A stretch of DNA of 64,000 bases, taken from assembly GCF_001424185.1 (NCBI RefSeq), contig NZ_LMOM01000032.1, positions 248,001 through 312,000 of the forward strand, read 5' to 3'. Below the pieces are notes generated by a model. The model was not told where the DNA came from and did no database searches. It saw only the letters and a program-made list of their open reading frames with translations. Origin of the DNA: Deinococcus sp. Leaf326. GTDB taxonomy: Bacteria > Deinococcota > Deinococci > Deinococcales > Deinococcaceae. Position numbers and translations under genes: made by a program. Below, in pieces: positions 39,980-51,818 of the stretch (position 1 is its first letter; each line of letters starts with the position of its first letter).

Positions 39980-42139
39980 TCAGGTGGCCTGGGCCTCGTC
40001 CCAGTCGCGGAGCCAGAGACCGAGGTCGCCGATGGGCATGGGCCGCGCGAGCAGGTAGCCCTGACCGTAGTCGCAGCCCAGGTCGCGTAGGACCCCGAGC
40101 TGGGCATCGGTCTCGATGCCCTCGGCCACCACCCGCAGGTCGAGCGCGTGCGCGATCTCGACGATGGACCGGATGATGCCGGTGTGCTGCGCGGAGGTCG
40201 CCACGAAGGACCGGTCGATCTTGATGGTCCGCAGGGGCAGGCGCTGCAGGTAGGACAGCGAGGAGTACCCGGTGCCGAAGTCGTCGGCGGCCACCGAGGC
40301 CCCCAGGCGGATGAGCTCCCGGAGGGCGAGGTTGGCGCTCTGGTGGTTTTCCATGAACATGCTCTCGGTGATCTCGACGACGAGCGCGTTCAGGGGCAGG
40401 CCCGTGGCGCGCAGCACGGCCTGCACCCGCCCGACGAAGTCGGGAGTCGAAAAGTGCTGCGCCGAGAAGTTCACCGCGAGCTGATGGATGCGCCCGGTGC
40501 GGATCAGGGGCAGGAGCTGGCGCGCCGCCTCGCGCAGCACCCACAGGTCAATGGCCGTGACGTAGCCCTGCGCCTCGGCCACGGGGATGAACTCGCCCGG
40601 TCCAATCAACCCGTGCCGGGGGTGCCGCCAGCGCACGAGCGCCTCGGCGCCCTGCACCTTCCGGCGGCGCAGGTCCACGACCGGCTGAAAGACCACCGAC
40701 AGCTCGCCGCGCTCGGCCGCGCCCGGCAGGTCGTCGTGGATGTCCTGGAGCAGCCGGTGACGCTCACGCATCCACGGCTCGAAGACCCGGACGTGGCGGC
40801 TCGACCGCTTCTCGGTGTACATCGCCATGTCGGCCTCGTCGAGCAGGTCCTGGAGCCGGGCGTGGCGGGTCCAGGCGAAGGTGACACCGATGCTCATGCT
40901 GACCTGCACCTCCCGGCCGTCGAGCGTAAACGGGCGGTGTAGCTCGGTCATCAGGTGTTCGGCGATCAGGACCGCCTCTTCCGGGTCGGCCAGGGTGTCG
41001 AGCAGTACCACGAACTCGTCGCCCCCCAGCCGGCAGACTCTCGCCGCCGGCAGGGTCTGGACGAGGCGCTGCGCCAGCGCGTGCAGCAGCGAGTCGCCGC
41101 CCAGGTGCCCGAAGCGGTCGTTGATCCGCTTGAAATGGTCGAGGTCGATGAGCAGCAGCCCGAACAGGGGCTGGTGATCCGGGCGCGCCGGGCGGCCCAG
41201 CAGTTCCAGGCTCCACTCGGCGAGCTGGGTGCGGTTGGGCAGGCCGGTGAGCACGTCGTGCATGGCGGCGTGGTGGAGGCGGTCGTTGATGGCCTGCAGC
41301 TCGGCCGTGCGTTCGCGCACCCGGACCTCGAGCTCGGCCGTGTGCCGCGTGAGCTGGCGTTCGAGCTGCCGCCGCGCCGTCACGTCCATGGTGAAGGTCA
41401 CGGTGCCGCTGAGCTGCTCGCCCCGCCAGTAGGGCAGCTTGCTGATCATCAGGCTGCGTGGCTCGCCCTCCTGGCCCAGGCCCAGGTCAATCTCGTCGAT
41501 GGCCGCCTCGCCGGTCGCGAGCGCCGCGTGGTCGAGCTGCGCGGCGAACTGCGCGAGATCCGGGCGGAACAGGTCCGTGTTCGTCTTGCCCAGCAGCGTG
41601 CCGTCGGTCGGCGCGGCAAAATCGCGCACCGCCGAGTTGGAGAGAATGAACCGGCCCTCCCGGTCCTTGATCGAGATGCCGATCAGGGTCTGCTCCATCA
41701 GCGCGCGTAGTAGCCCCTGCTGCTCGATGAGCTGGGCGCGCTCGTCGTGGCGCTGTGTCACGTTGCGCAGCAGGCCCTGCAACCGCGGAGGTGGGCCGTC
41801 CTTGAGCGTGCGGTAGGCGGTGAACTGAAGCCACAGGACCGCCCCCGACGGCAGTGTCATGGGAGCCTCGAAGTCCAGGAAGCCCCCCCGCAGAAACACC
41901 CGGATCATGGCCCGCACGGCGGTCGCGCAGTGTTCCGGGGGGAGGCAAGCGAGCAGGTCGGTGGTACTGATTCCGCCCAGGTCATTGCCGTCGTGCAGGT
42001 TCATGATCCGGCTGCGTGATCCGAGATCCCAGAGCAGCACCGGATAGCGCGTCAGGAGCGTCTCGATCTCCTCCAGGGTCAGGAGGCGAGCGTTTGGCCT
42101 GTCTTCGGGGTCGGGTGAGCGCATCGCTGGAAGCCTCAT
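39980..42139 (-). CDS. PAS-GGDEF-EAL cyclic di-GMP signalling protein
   Basis: A 719-residue cytoplasmic protein. Two PAS-like regions come first (about residues 20-135 and 140-265, the second with GISIKDREGRFILSNSA). A short coiled coil (QLERQLTRHTAELEVRVRERTAEL) leads into GGDEF with HDVLTGLPNR, DLDHFKRINDRFGH and RLGGDEF. The EAL domain has AEALVRWRHP, DDFGTGYSSLSYL and VAEGIET. Both catalytic motifs look intact, so it may make or degrade cyclic di-GMP. A second ATG at 42124 is possible; neither has a clear ribosome site. Confidence 0.93.
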   Translation of the reverse strand: MRLPAMRSPDPEDRPNARLLTLEEIETLLTRYPVLLWDLGSRSRIMNLHDGNDLGGISTTDLLACLPPEHCATAVRAMIRVFLRGGFLDFEAPMTLPSGAVLWLQFTAYRTLKDGPPPRLQGLLRNVTQRHDERAQLIEQQGLLRALMEQTLIGISIKDREGRFILSNSAVRDFAAPTDGTLLGKTNTDLFRPDLAQFAAQLDHAALATGEAAIDEIDLGLGQEGEPRSLMISKLPYWRGEQLSGTVTFTMDVTARRQLERQLTRHTAELEVRVRERTAELQAINDRLHHAAMHDVLTGLPNRTQLAEWSLELLGRPARPDHQPLFGLLLIDLDHFKRINDRFGHLGGDSLLHALAQRLVQTLPAARVCRLGGDEFVVLLDTLADPEEAVLIAEHLMTELHRPFTLDGREVQVSMSIGVTFAWTRHARLQDLLDEADMAMYTEKRSSRHVRVFEPWMRERHRLLQDIHDDLPGAAERGELSVVFQPVVDLRRRKVQGAEALVRWRHPRHGLIGPGEFIPVAEAQGYVTAIDLWVLREAARQLLPLIRTGRIHQLAVNFSAQHFSTPDFVGRVQAVLRATGLPLNALVVEITESMFMENHQSANLALRELIRLGASVAADDFGTGYSSLSYLQRLPLRTIKIDRSFVATSAQHTGIIRSIVEIAHALDLRVVAEGIETDAQLGVLRDLGCDYGQGYLLARPMPIGDLGLWLRDWDEAQAT

Positions 42140-42418
42140 TCAGGGAAAGCAGAGAGGGAGGCGGAAGAGCCGGTGACGGCCAGTGACTAATGCCTATCAC
42201 ATCTCTCCCACACCGCGCCGGAGATTTTACGTGTCCCTTCCTGACGTGGTCTTCATGTGGCGCCTTGCTAGAAGGATCACTGCCGAACTCCATTTTTCCG
42301 TCACGTAGCGCTTGTCAGAGACCTGAGATGGCCCGGATTTCAGGATCGGAGCCAGACGAATGACCAGACGTATGCCTGAGGATTCCGGGGGTCCGTTCCG
42401 GCAGAGGGAGGAGCCGGC

Positions 42419-43439
42419 GTGATCCGTCTGTCGGCGGCCCGCCTACAGGCGACCGACCCACGCCGGCTCCTGCTGTGGATGCCGCTGGTCTCGTCGCTGG
42501 TGGGCCTGCTGTTGCTCTGGAATTTCGGGCTGACCGTCCCGGTGTATATGGCTGTCCTGCTGCTGTTGGTGGGCTTCGGCGGCTGCGCGCTGTTCGGACC
42601 CGCGCGCCTGCAGGGACCGCTCCTGGTGGCGGCACCCCAGGTCTACAGCCTGCTGCTATTGCTGGCCTGGGGGGTGGCGCTGTACGTGCTGCCTGGCCAT
42701 CCGGCGTCGGGCATGGCGCTGCTGGCGGCCAGCTTGCATCTCCCGACCATCTACGTGTTCTTGTTTCTCCAGTGGCCCCCTGCCCTGGCGGTGCGGCTCT
42801 CCTCGCTGACCCTGGCCGTGTTTCTGGGCATCACGCTGCCCCATACCTGGATCACGCGCGCGGAATTCGGGCCGTACGAGGGGCCGGGCCTGCCGCTGAC
42901 CTTGCTATTCGCTCACGGCACCCTGCTGGCGGTCCTGCATTCGTTCAGTCAGGTGCGCGATCAGCTGGCCCAGGAGCAGGAACGGACGCGGCAGATGCAC
43001 GAGCTGGCGCACCGGGACCCCCTGACCGGGCTGCGCAACCGCCGCGCCCTCGAGGACGATCTGCTCGGCGCGGCGGCCGGCTGCCTGCTGGCGGTCATCG
43101 ACATCGACGGCCTCAAGCAAGATCAACGATACCCAGGGCCACGCGGCGGGCGACCGGCTCCTCACGCTCTTCGGCGAGGGGTTCGGGCGGCTGGTAGGCG
43201 CAAGTGGTGCCCAGGCCTACCGCATCAGCGGCGACGAATTCGCCCTCCTGATGCCGGGCGCCGACGAAGAGCGGGTGACCGCGCTGCTCGCCTCCGTGCT
43301 GGCCGGCGTCCGAGCTGACTTTCCCCCGGCGGCGGCCAGCATGGGCGTGGCGCGGCGGCTGGGCGGCGAGTCGCCGGGCGTCTGGCTGTCCCGCGCCGAC
43401 CAGGCCATGTACGCCCGGAAACGTCTGGTCCGGGCGTAA
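42419..43439 (+). pseudogene. Membrane diguanylate cyclase broken by a frameshift
   Basis: From GTG 42419 (site GAGGGAGGAG) the protein has six membrane segments and the start of a GGDEF domain, HRDPLTGLRNRRALEDDL and AVIDIDGLK. At about 43118-43122 the frame is lost: reading one base further on restores KINDTQGHAAGDRLLTLFGEGF, then ISGDEFALLMPG and the ending DQAMYARK, closing at 43439. The local text AAGCAAGATC looks like AAGAAGATC with one extra C. It is either a real recent frameshift or a base-call error. The active site would be SGDEF rather than GGDEF. Confidence 0.82.
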
Positions 43440-43528
43440 AGAGGTGTGACTGCTCGGTTACCAGGAGAGCACGGCGTTTGGGGGGCTTTGGCCAGCCAGA
43501 GGCAGAAGCAGGCGGCGTCTCTGCCGGG

Positions 43529-44233
43529 TCAGCTCGGGTCGCTGGTCGCCGCGACGGTCGTCTCCAGTTCCGGAAAGTCGGCGCGCAGCTCCCGCGCGAG
43601 CTGGTGCAGGCCCCACACCTCGCTGCGGCGGTGGCCCAGCGCCACTACACCGAGGCCCAGGTCACGCGCCGTGTCCACCGCACCGGGGCGTAGTTGCCCG
43701 GTCACGTAGACGCCGATCCCCTGGGCGTGGACTTCCCGCAGCAGTTCGGGCCGCATGGCGTTCATGACGGCCACGCGGGCCGCTGCGCCGGGGTCCGCCG
43801 GGGCGATCAGGGCCTCATGGCCGCCGAACTCGCTGTCCAGCCGCTTGATCAGGTCGGGCCAGGATAGACCGGGGTCGGCCACCATGCCGGTCACCGCGCC
43901 CTTCCAGTGGAGGGTGCGGGGCGCAGCCCAGCCCAGCCGCGCGGCCAGCGCCGGATTCTCGCCGGTCGTCAGGGCGCGGTCGAACCCGTCGTGCGAGGTC
44001 AACACCGGCCACGCGGGCCAGCGCTTTCCCAGCCGGAAGGCCCGGTGGACGAAGAGCGCGCCCCCCTCGCCGGGGGGAGGTGTGGGGGGGAGGTCGCCCG
44101 GCTCCAGCGCCAGGACGAGCCGCCGCACCTGGGGGGCGTCCTGGCTCGGCGCCGGGCGCCAGACGGATTCGCGTTCTTGCAGTCGCCGCCCGAGCCAGGC
44201 GGCCAAGTCGGTGAGGGTCGGCACAGGGGGCAC
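43529..44233 (-). CDS. Nif3-like dinuclear metal-centre protein
   Basis: A 234-residue protein resembling the Nif3/YbgI family, a widespread metal-binding fold whose reaction is unsettled. Visible family features are the central FVHRAFRLGK with SHDGFDRALT, the GVYVTGQLRPGAVDTA segment, and GHRRSEVWGL near the C-terminus, which carries metal-site His and Glu. It starts with GTG at 44233, 58 bases after the end of uraH, and may be co-transcribed with the urate genes. Confidence 0.7.
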   Translation of the reverse strand: MPPVPTLTDLAAWLGRRLQERESVWRPAPSQDAPQVRRLVLALEPGDLPPTPPPGEGGALFVHRAFRLGKRWPAWPVLTSHDGFDRALTTGENPALAARLGWAAPRTLHWKGAVTGMVADPGLSWPDLIKRLDSEFGGHEALIAPADPGAAARVAVMNAMRPELLREVHAQGIGVYVTGQLRPGAVDTARDLGLGVVALGHRRSEVWGLHQLARELRADFPELETTVAATSDPS

Positions 44234-44291
44234 TGTAGGGCAGGTCCGGGGCGGGGGCTGTGGGCGCGGCTGCGGTCTGCCGGGCTGTTCC

Positions 44292-44683
<392 letters not shown>

Positions 44684-44687
<4 letters not shown>

Positions 44688-45547
44688 GCGCGCTCGACCC
44701 AGCCTTCCATCAGGCCGTAGGGCTCGGGGTCCACGTGGAAGATCTCGCCGTTGTTCTCCAGCGCGAACCGCTCCAGGTTGTACCGGAGGTGGTGTTTGTT
44801 GGGCAGCCCGAACCACACGCGGGAGATCTCGGGGCAGCGGTCCAGCACGGCCTCGCCGAGCAGGTACAGGGTGTTCTGGAGACTGGGCGAGTAGTGGTCG
44901 GTGAACGTCTCCTGAATCTGCCGGTAGGCCCGGTTCCAGACGTCGTCGTAGTCGCAGTCCTGTGCGGCATATTCCCAGTGCGCCGTCACGACGGTCGCCA
45001 TGACGCGGTCGGTCGTCTCGGGCAGGGTGGTATACGGTTCGTCGAGCAGGTACCCGGCCCAGCCGCTCTGAGTGGTTTTGAGGACATACAGTTCCTCGAT
45101 CCCCGACGTGACCTTGAAGGTCTGGCCGTCGCCCTCGACCCGCGCGGTGTGCTTGGGCATCTGGCGCACGAAGGAGTGGTCGTGACCCTGCCCGCCGACC
45201 TCGATGCGGGCCCAGAGGTGCTCGGTGAACTCGGCGAAAGCTCCCTGCACACGTGGCCCGGCCGCCACGAAATGCCGTACGAGTTCCTTGCCGAACTCTT
45301 CGACGCTGCCCGTGAAGCCGGTCTTGGCCAGGGCGTAGACAGTGTTGCGCACCGTGTCGGTGGCGAGCAGGTCCGTGTTGTCGCCGTCTACGTGTGCGGC
45401 GGCGAAGTCGCCCGTCATGGCGACCCGTACCCGCACGTCGCGGACCTCGTGGCGTGGGGTGTCCCGGAACACTTTGAAGAGCTGCACGTCGGCCTTGCCG
45501 TAGTTGTTCTCGCCGAGCCGGACCTTCACGCGGGGGGCTTCGCTCAT
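44684..45547 (-). CDS. Urate oxidase (uricase)
   Basis: Cofactor-free oxidation of urate to 5-hydroxyisourate. The 287-residue protein has two T-fold domains. The catalytic Lys18 (NNYGKADVQLFKV) and Thr58 (DGDNTDLLATDT) are visible, and NKHH near residue 260 supplies the His. Further family text is DHSFVRQMPKH and HWEYAAQDCDYDDVW. ATG 45547 lies 8 bases after TAACAT, a possible -10, and no ribosome site is present, so the mRNA may be leaderless. It is followed by uraH in a 4-base overlap. Confidence 0.95.
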
Positions 45548-45627
45548 GTCGCGGGATGTTATCACGCGGCTTCCGGCCGAACCCCGGCGGCAGCGCTCCG
45601 GGCGCGGGAGAAGCTGGCCTGGTGAAG

Positions 45628-46167
45628 CTACCGCCGGATGAGGTCGAGCACCCGCAGCCGCGCAATGCGCCCAATCTCGTGCAGGGCGGCCTCGCGCTCC
45701 TGCTCCGGCGTGTGGTCCAGGCGGCGGCGCGCGCCCGCGAAGATGCCGGCCTTGTCGTTCTCGCGCACGCACACCACGTAGGGCAGCCCGAACTTCTCGT
45801 GATAGGCCGCGTTCAGGCGCCCGAACTCGGCGTATTCGTCGGCGTTCAGGCGGTCGAGCCCCGCCGAGGCCTGCTCCCCCGCGCTTTCGTCCGTCAGTTC
45901 GCCCGCCAGCGCCGCCTTGCCCGCGAGGTCCGGGTGCGCGCGGATCAGGGCGACCTGCTCATCGGGGGTTCCCGAGCGGGCGGCCTCCATGAAGGCGCGC
46001 GCGGCGGCCTCGGCGTCGGCAAAAGGCCGCTGGCCAGCCGCCACACGCGCGTAGTGCGGCGAGTGTTCCAACACTCCGGCGAAGTGCGCCGCGAAGGCGT
46101 CTTCGCTCAGGGCATTGAGGTCGGCCAGGGACAGCGGGGTGGGGGAAGGGCGGGGGGACAGGGCCAT
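45628..46167 (-). CDS. uraD: OHCU decarboxylase
   Basis: Decarboxylates 2-oxo-4-hydroxy-4-carboxy-5-ureidoimidazoline to (S)-allantoin, completing urate to allantoin. The 179-residue helical protein has LIRAHPDLAGK with the catalytic His, LTDESAGEQASAGLD, and LNAAYHEKFGLPYVVCVREN. ATG 46167 is chosen; the further upstream TTG has no support. It lies 80 bases before uricase in the same direction, so order along the message is uraD, uricase, uraH. Confidence 0.93.
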   Translation of the reverse strand: MALSPRPSPTPLSLADLNALSEDAFAAHFAGVLEHSPHYARVAAGQRPFADAEAAARAFMEAARSGTPDEQVALIRAHPDLAGKAALAGELTDESAGEQASAGLDRLNADEYAEFGRLNAAYHEKFGLPYVVCVRENDKAGIFAGARRRLDHTPEQEREAALHEIGRIARLRVLDLIRR

Positions 46168-46205
46168 ACCCCATTGTCCCACTCCGTCCTTCAACTCCGG
46201 GTTGC

Positions 46206-47237
46206 TCAGTCCAGACTCAGGCGTACCGTCTGGCCGCTGCGCGCGCTCTCGTAGGCGGCCAGGACCAGCCGCACGCTCTCGCGGCCGTCCTCGCCGCTAC
46301 ACACGACCGGCGTGCCTTCGGCGATGGAGCGCATGAACGCCACCACGCCCCGGCGGTGGCCGCTGTCGTTGCCGTTGAATTCGTACCAGGACTCGTCAAG
46401 ATCGGCCCAGCCCGTGTCGCCGCCCTCGCGGTTGGCGAAGCGCAGCTTGGCCTTGCCCAGGCGGTTGCTGCACTCCAGCGCGCCCAGGGTGCCGTACACC
46501 GCGAAGCTCTCCTCCCAGCCGGTGGCAGTCCAGGCGTTTTCCACGCTGCCCAGCGCGCCGCTCTCGAAACGCAGGGTCACGACGCTCGTGTCCTCGACCT
46601 CGATGTCGTATTTCAGGGTGTCCATCAGCCCGAAGACGGTCTGCACGTCGCCGCCGAAGTTGCGTGCGAGGTCCATCATGTGACAGCCGTTGTCCAGCAG
46701 CGTGCCGCCGCCCGACGCCGCGAGGCTCCCGAAGGCGCCGCGGACCTGCTCGGCGCCGCCCCAGTCGTGGGCCTGACGCAGCCGCATGTACGTGATGCGC
46801 CCGATACGTCCGTCGGTGATCAGCCGCTTGGCGGTGGCGACCAGGGGGCTCGAACGCAGGTGGTGGCCGGTCTGGAGAATCACGCCGGCCCTCTCCGCCG
46901 CGTCGATCATGGCGTCGCAGGCGGCGAGGTCCAGCGACAGCGGTTTTTCGCACAGCACGTGAACGCCGCGCGCGATGGCCGCGAGCGCGGCGGGGGCGTG
47001 GTAGGCGTTGGGCGTGCAGATGCTGATGGCCTGCACGTCCTCACGTTCCAGAAGTTCCTCGAAACTGGCGTACCCGCGCGCCTGCCACTCGGTCTCGCGC
47101 AGCTCGCGGATGGTCGCGCTGGGGTCGGCGAAGGCCACCACCTTGGCCCCGGCCAGGCCGTAGCCCTCGAAGTGGCGCTGCGAGATGCCCCCAGCGCCGA
47201 CAATCGCCACGTTCAGGCCCGCACCCGGCAGGCTCAA
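46206..47237 (-). CDS. Gfo/Idh/MocA-family oxidoreductase
   Basis: A 343-residue NAD(P)-dependent sugar or inositol dehydrogenase. The Rossmann start is [18 protein letters not shown]; the typical [15 protein letters not shown] and [16 protein letters not shown] (with catalytic Lys) follow, then the alpha/beta substrate domain with [13 protein letters not shown]. The TTG at 47237 overlaps the ThuA-like gene stop by 4 bases. Pairing with ThuA suggests a role in disaccharide or sugar-acid use, as in the trehalose-utilisation genes of rhizobia; the substrate is not known. Confidence 0.9.
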   Translation of the reverse strand: MSLPGAGLNVAIVGAGGISQRHFEGYGLAGAKVVAFADPSATIRELRETEWQARGYASFEELLEREDVQAISICTPNAYHAPAALAAIARGVHVLCEKPLSLDLAACDAMIDAAERAGVILQTGHHLRSSPLVATAKRLITDGRIGRITYMRLRQAHDWGGAEQVRGAFGSLAASGGGTLLDNGCHMMDLARNFGGDVQTVFGLMDTLKYDIEVEDTSVVTLRFESGALGSVENAWTATGWEESFAVYGTLGALECSNRLGKAKLRFANREGGDTGWADLDESWYEFNGNDSGHRRGVVAFMRSIAEGTPVVCSGEDGRESVRLVLAAYESARSGQTVRLSLD

Positions 47238-48013
47238 CGGAACCCTTCCTGCGACCGCTCGGCGGCCTGCTGGTCTTTGGGCAGTACCTCGAGCGGCTGG
47301 CGGTTGCCGAAGGCGCGCGGGGCACTGGCGGTCGGGGCGGCCCAGCGCGCGCCGTTGGCGATGACCTGCCGCACGCCGTCATGGAAGTAGGTGGGGTAGG
47401 TCTCGTGTCCGGGGCGGAAGTAGAAGATCTTGCCGCTGCCGCGCGTGAAGGTGCAGCCCGAGCGGAACACCTCGCCGCCCGAGAACCAGCTGACGAAGAT
47501 GAGTTCGTCGGGGGTGGGGATGTCGAAGTGCTCGCCATACATCTCCTCGGCTTCCAGCTCGATGTACTCGCCCACGCCCTGCGCGATGGGGTGGGCTGGA
47601 TTCACGACCCACAGCCGCTCCTTGTCGTTGGCCTCACGCCACTTCAGGTCGCAGGAGGTGCCCATCAGGCGCTTGAAGACCTTGCTGAAGTGCCCCGAGT
47701 GCAGCACTACGAGGCCCATGCCGTCCCACACACGCTGCACGACCTTCTCCACGACCTCGTCCGACACGTCGCCGTGCGCCTTGTGACCCCACCACACGAG
47801 CACGTCGGTCTGGGCCAGCACCTCGTCGGTCAGGCCGTGTTCGGGTTCATCGAGGGTGGCGGTGCACACCTCCTGAACGCCCTGGGCGCGCAGGCCGTCG
47901 GCAATCGCCGTGTGGATGCCGTCGGGGTAGATGGCGCGGACCTGGGGGTTCTCGTGTTCGTGGCGAAACTCGTTCCAGACGGTAACGCGGGGTGAGGAAA
48001 CAGAGTGGGTCAT
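47234..48013 (-). CDS. ThuA-like protein
   Basis: A 259-residue protein of the ThuA family, a glutamine-amidotransferase-like fold linked to trehalose utilisation, with no settled reaction. Seen here are [48 protein letters not shown] and the C-terminal [20 protein letters not shown] 48013 has AAGGA about 12 bases ahead. It overlaps the following dehydrogenase gene and the two should be made together. Confidence 0.88.
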   Translation of the reverse strand: MTHSVSSPRVTVWNEFRHEHENPQVRAIYPDGIHTAIADGLRAQGVQEVCTATLDEPEHGLTDEVLAQTDVLVWWGHKAHGDVSDEVVEKVVQRVWDGMGLVVLHSGHFSKVFKRLMGTSCDLKWREANDKERLWVVNPAHPIAQGVGEYIELEAEEMYGEHFDIPTPDELIFVSWFSGGEVFRSGCTFTRGSGKIFYFRPGHETYPTYFHDGVRQVIANGARWAAPTASAPRAFGNRQPLEVLPKDQQAAERSQEGFR

Positions 48014-48156
48014 GACAGGACCATCCTTTGCGCGGGGGCAGGGAGACGAAAGAGGCGGAATCGTGATGCGCTGCCGAGTCTAGAACGATTCAGAGGGCGG
48101 CGTACAGCCCCTGGCCGCCCGTCCATGAAGGCCGGCCACAGACCCGGCATCCCGGG

Positions 48157-50298
48157 TCAGTCCTGTGCGGGCAGTGTGAACTGGAAGGTCGACCCCTCAC
48201 CGGGCGTGCTCTCGACCCAGAGGCGCCCGCCGTGACGCTCCACGATCTTCTGGCAGATCGCCAGACCGATGCCGGTGCCCTCGTACTGCTCGCGGCCGTG
48301 CAGGCGCTGGAAGATTACGAAGATGCGCTCGAAATGCTGCGGCTCGATGCCGATGCCGTTATCCTTGACCGCGAAGATCCATTCGTGGTCGCCGCGCCGC
48401 GCCGTGACCTCCACGGCGGGGGCTACACCCTCGCGGTGGTATTTCAGGCCGTTCTGCACGAGGTTTTGCAAGAGCTGGTCGAGCTGCGCCTTGTGGCCCG
48501 GCACCACCGGCAGGGGGCCGCGCGTCACCCGGGCGCCCAGCGTGACGATCTCGTCGTGCAGGCGCAGGCGCAACTGGTCGAAGAGCCCCCCGAAGTCGCA
48601 GGCCTCGGTCGCCAGGTGGCCGGTGTGCAGGCGCGAGAAGCCCAGCAGATCGTCCACGAGTCGTTTCATGTGGACGCCGTTTTCGGAGATCTGCTGCAGG
48701 TACAGCCGTCCACGCTCGTCGAGGGTCTGGCCGTAGCGGTGCGTGAGGAGGTCCGAAAAACTCGTCATGGCCCGTAGCGGCGCCTGAAGGTCGTGCGAGG
48801 CGACGTAGGCGAAGCGTTCGAGCTCGGCGTTGCTGCGCTCAAGCTCGGTCGTGCGGGTGGCGACCTCCGCCAGAGCCCGCGCGCGGTCGAGGGCCAGCCC
48901 CAGGTTGAAGGTCGCGGTCTCCATCACCGTGCGGTCAGTGACCGACCAGCGCCGCCGCCCGAACAGCGCCACGGCGAACACGCCGACCGGCCGGCCGTCC
49001 AGCATGACCGGCAGACTGGCCGTCGCGCCGATGTGCCGCACGAGTTCGCCGAGCTGATCGGTGTTCAGGTCGTAGGTGTCCTGGTACAGCGGCTCGCCGG
49101 TACGCCACGGCAGGTTCAGGTTCTGGGCGCTGTCCAGCGGCAGGCCGGCGTCCACCACGGTCTGAAGGGCCGGGTGGCCCAGCTCGCCCACCTGCGACTT
49201 GAGGCGCCACACCGGGCCCTCGGGTTCGTAGTACACCGCGTAGCCGGGGGGCAGCAGGTCCAGCGTGATTTCCTGGGCGCGGCGCACGAGGGCCGCGCGG
49301 TCGGTCTCGAGCACGAGGTCGCGCGAGAGCAGGGCGAAGGCGTCGAGCGCCCGGGTGCGGACCGCCAGTTCGGCGTGCTGGCTCAGCAGGACCTCGGCGC
49401 GGACTCCCAGCTCGTGCTGGTTGTCCCGCAGGAGCGTCTCCGGGGAAGCCCCGGGCTCCTGGAGACGCTCCTCGGCGGCGGTCTGCGCGCGCAGGTCGCG
49501 CACATAGGCTGCGAGCTGCGGCCGCTCGGCGCTGCCCAGGCGCCGCAGCGTCACGCTCAGCGGCAGGGGCTGGCCGTCCCGGGTCAGGGCCGAGGTGAGG
49601 TGCGGGCCGGACTCGCCGGTGCGCAGCGCCTCGGCCACTGGCGCGCTCGCGGCATGTTCCTGGGCCTCGGCGGGGTGCAGGCCCGGCCAGCCCACCTCAC
49701 CGGCCAGGAACTGCTCGTGGGTGTAGCCCAGCAGCGCGAGGTAGGCAGGATTGACCTCCTCGATCCGGCCGTCGGGCCACCCGACAATCAGGCCATGCGG
49801 GCTGTGTTCGGCGAGTTGCCGGAACAGCTCGCCGCGCCGCCGCAGCTCGTCCAGGGTCTGCGCGCGGTCCAGCGCGGCGGCGCAGTGGGGGGCCAAGAGC
49901 TCCAGCGCCGGCCCATGCGTTTCCTCACCGTCCGCCAGATTTCCGGTCAGCCCCTCGGCCAGCAGAGTTCCCAGGCTCTGACTGTTTAGAGTCAGGGGCC
50001 ACGCGGCGAGACCCGGCGCCGCCTGCGCCTCCTGGTGGATCAGCGCGGCGTGGGCCAGCGCGAGGGCCGGCGCTGCCGGCAGGTCCTGGCCGGCCAGGGG
50101 GCACAGGCCGTCACTGTCTGCCCGCAATGCCGTAAGGCGCCGCAGGTTCAATCCGGAGGCGGCCAGGGTCAGCGCCACGGCGATCTCAGGCTCCGTCTGT
50201 GCTGTGGCCAGCGCACCCGTGAGGTCCGGAGAGGGCGTGGCCGGAGACCCGCTCGGGGGGGGGCAGGAGGCGGAGGACGGACCGGCCGGATCGGACAT
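48157..50298 (-). CDS. PAS/GAF sensor histidine kinase
   Basis: A 713-residue sensor kinase without clear membrane segments. A GAF-like region (about 25-150), a PAS domain (160-275, with [15 protein letters not shown]) and a second GAF domain (about 320-480) precede the kinase core. The phospho-acceptor is His502 in [16 protein letters not shown], of the phytochrome-like type. ATP-binding boxes are [30 protein letters not shown] and [13 protein letters not shown]. No receiver or regulator gene lies adjacent. ATG 50298 is used because the ATG 12 bases upstream lies inside a TATGCT -10 element. Confidence 0.92.
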   Translation of the reverse strand: MSDPAGPSSASCPPPSGSPATPSPDLTGALATAQTEPEIAVALTLAASGLNLRRLTALRADSDGLCPLAGQDLPAAPALALAHAALIHQEAQAAPGLAAWPLTLNSQSLGTLLAEGLTGNLADGEETHGPALELLAPHCAAALDRAQTLDELRRRGELFRQLAEHSPHGLIVGWPDGRIEEVNPAYLALLGYTHEQFLAGEVGWPGLHPAEAQEHAASAPVAEALRTGESGPHLTSALTRDGQPLPLSVTLRRLGSAERPQLAAYVRDLRAQTAAEERLQEPGASPETLLRDNQHELGVRAEVLLSQHAELAVRTRALDAFALLSRDLVLETDRAALVRRAQEITLDLLPPGYAVYYEPEGPVWRLKSQVGELGHPALQTVVDAGLPLDSAQNLNLPWRTGEPLYQDTYDLNTDQLGELVRHIGATASLPVMLDGRPVGVFAVALFGRRRWSVTDRTVMETATFNLGLALDRARALAEVATRTTELERSNAELERFAYVASHDLQAPLRAMTSFSDLLTHRYGQTLDERGRLYLQQISENGVHMKRLVDDLLGFSRLHTGHLATEACDFGGLFDQLRLRLHDEIVTLGARVTRGPLPVVPGHKAQLDQLLQNLVQNGLKYHREGVAPAVEVTARRGDHEWIFAVKDNGIGIEPQHFERIFVIFQRLHGREQYEGTGIGLAICQKIVERHGGRLWVESTPGEGSTFQFTLPAQD

Positions 50299-50305
50299 AC
50301 GCGCC

Positions 50306-50311
50306 AGCATA
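50306..50311 (-). promoter_or_regulatory. -10 element (TATGCT) of the sensor kinase gene
   Basis: TATGCT on the minus strand ends 7 bases before ATG 50298, implying a leaderless mRNA and fixing the start. The gap 50299-50530 holds nothing else that I can recognise apart from the leader of the next gene. Confidence 0.5.
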
Positions 50312-50530
50312 GCGGCCGGTTCCGCTTCTGGCGCCGGTCCGCCGGAAAGTGGTGGGGGCGGGGCGCGGGGACGCTGTCCAGCCTCTGCTCTGGAATGTTC
50401 GGCCCGAGCTCCCTAGACTGACGGTCACAGACTGTCGTGCTGCTTGTTCTGGACTCCCGGCGTCGCCGGGAAGATTCCCCTTTTCGCCGCGCCCGGTACG
50501 CGGCGCGTAGTTGCCTGCCCTGGAGATCCC

Positions 50531-51811
<1,281 letters not shown>

Positions 51812-51818
51812 GAGCGGC

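Noticed and set aside
44688..45674. Upstream extension of the hydroxyisourate hydrolase frame
   Set aside because: It lies over uricase in another frame; the GTG at 44687 gives the normal length.
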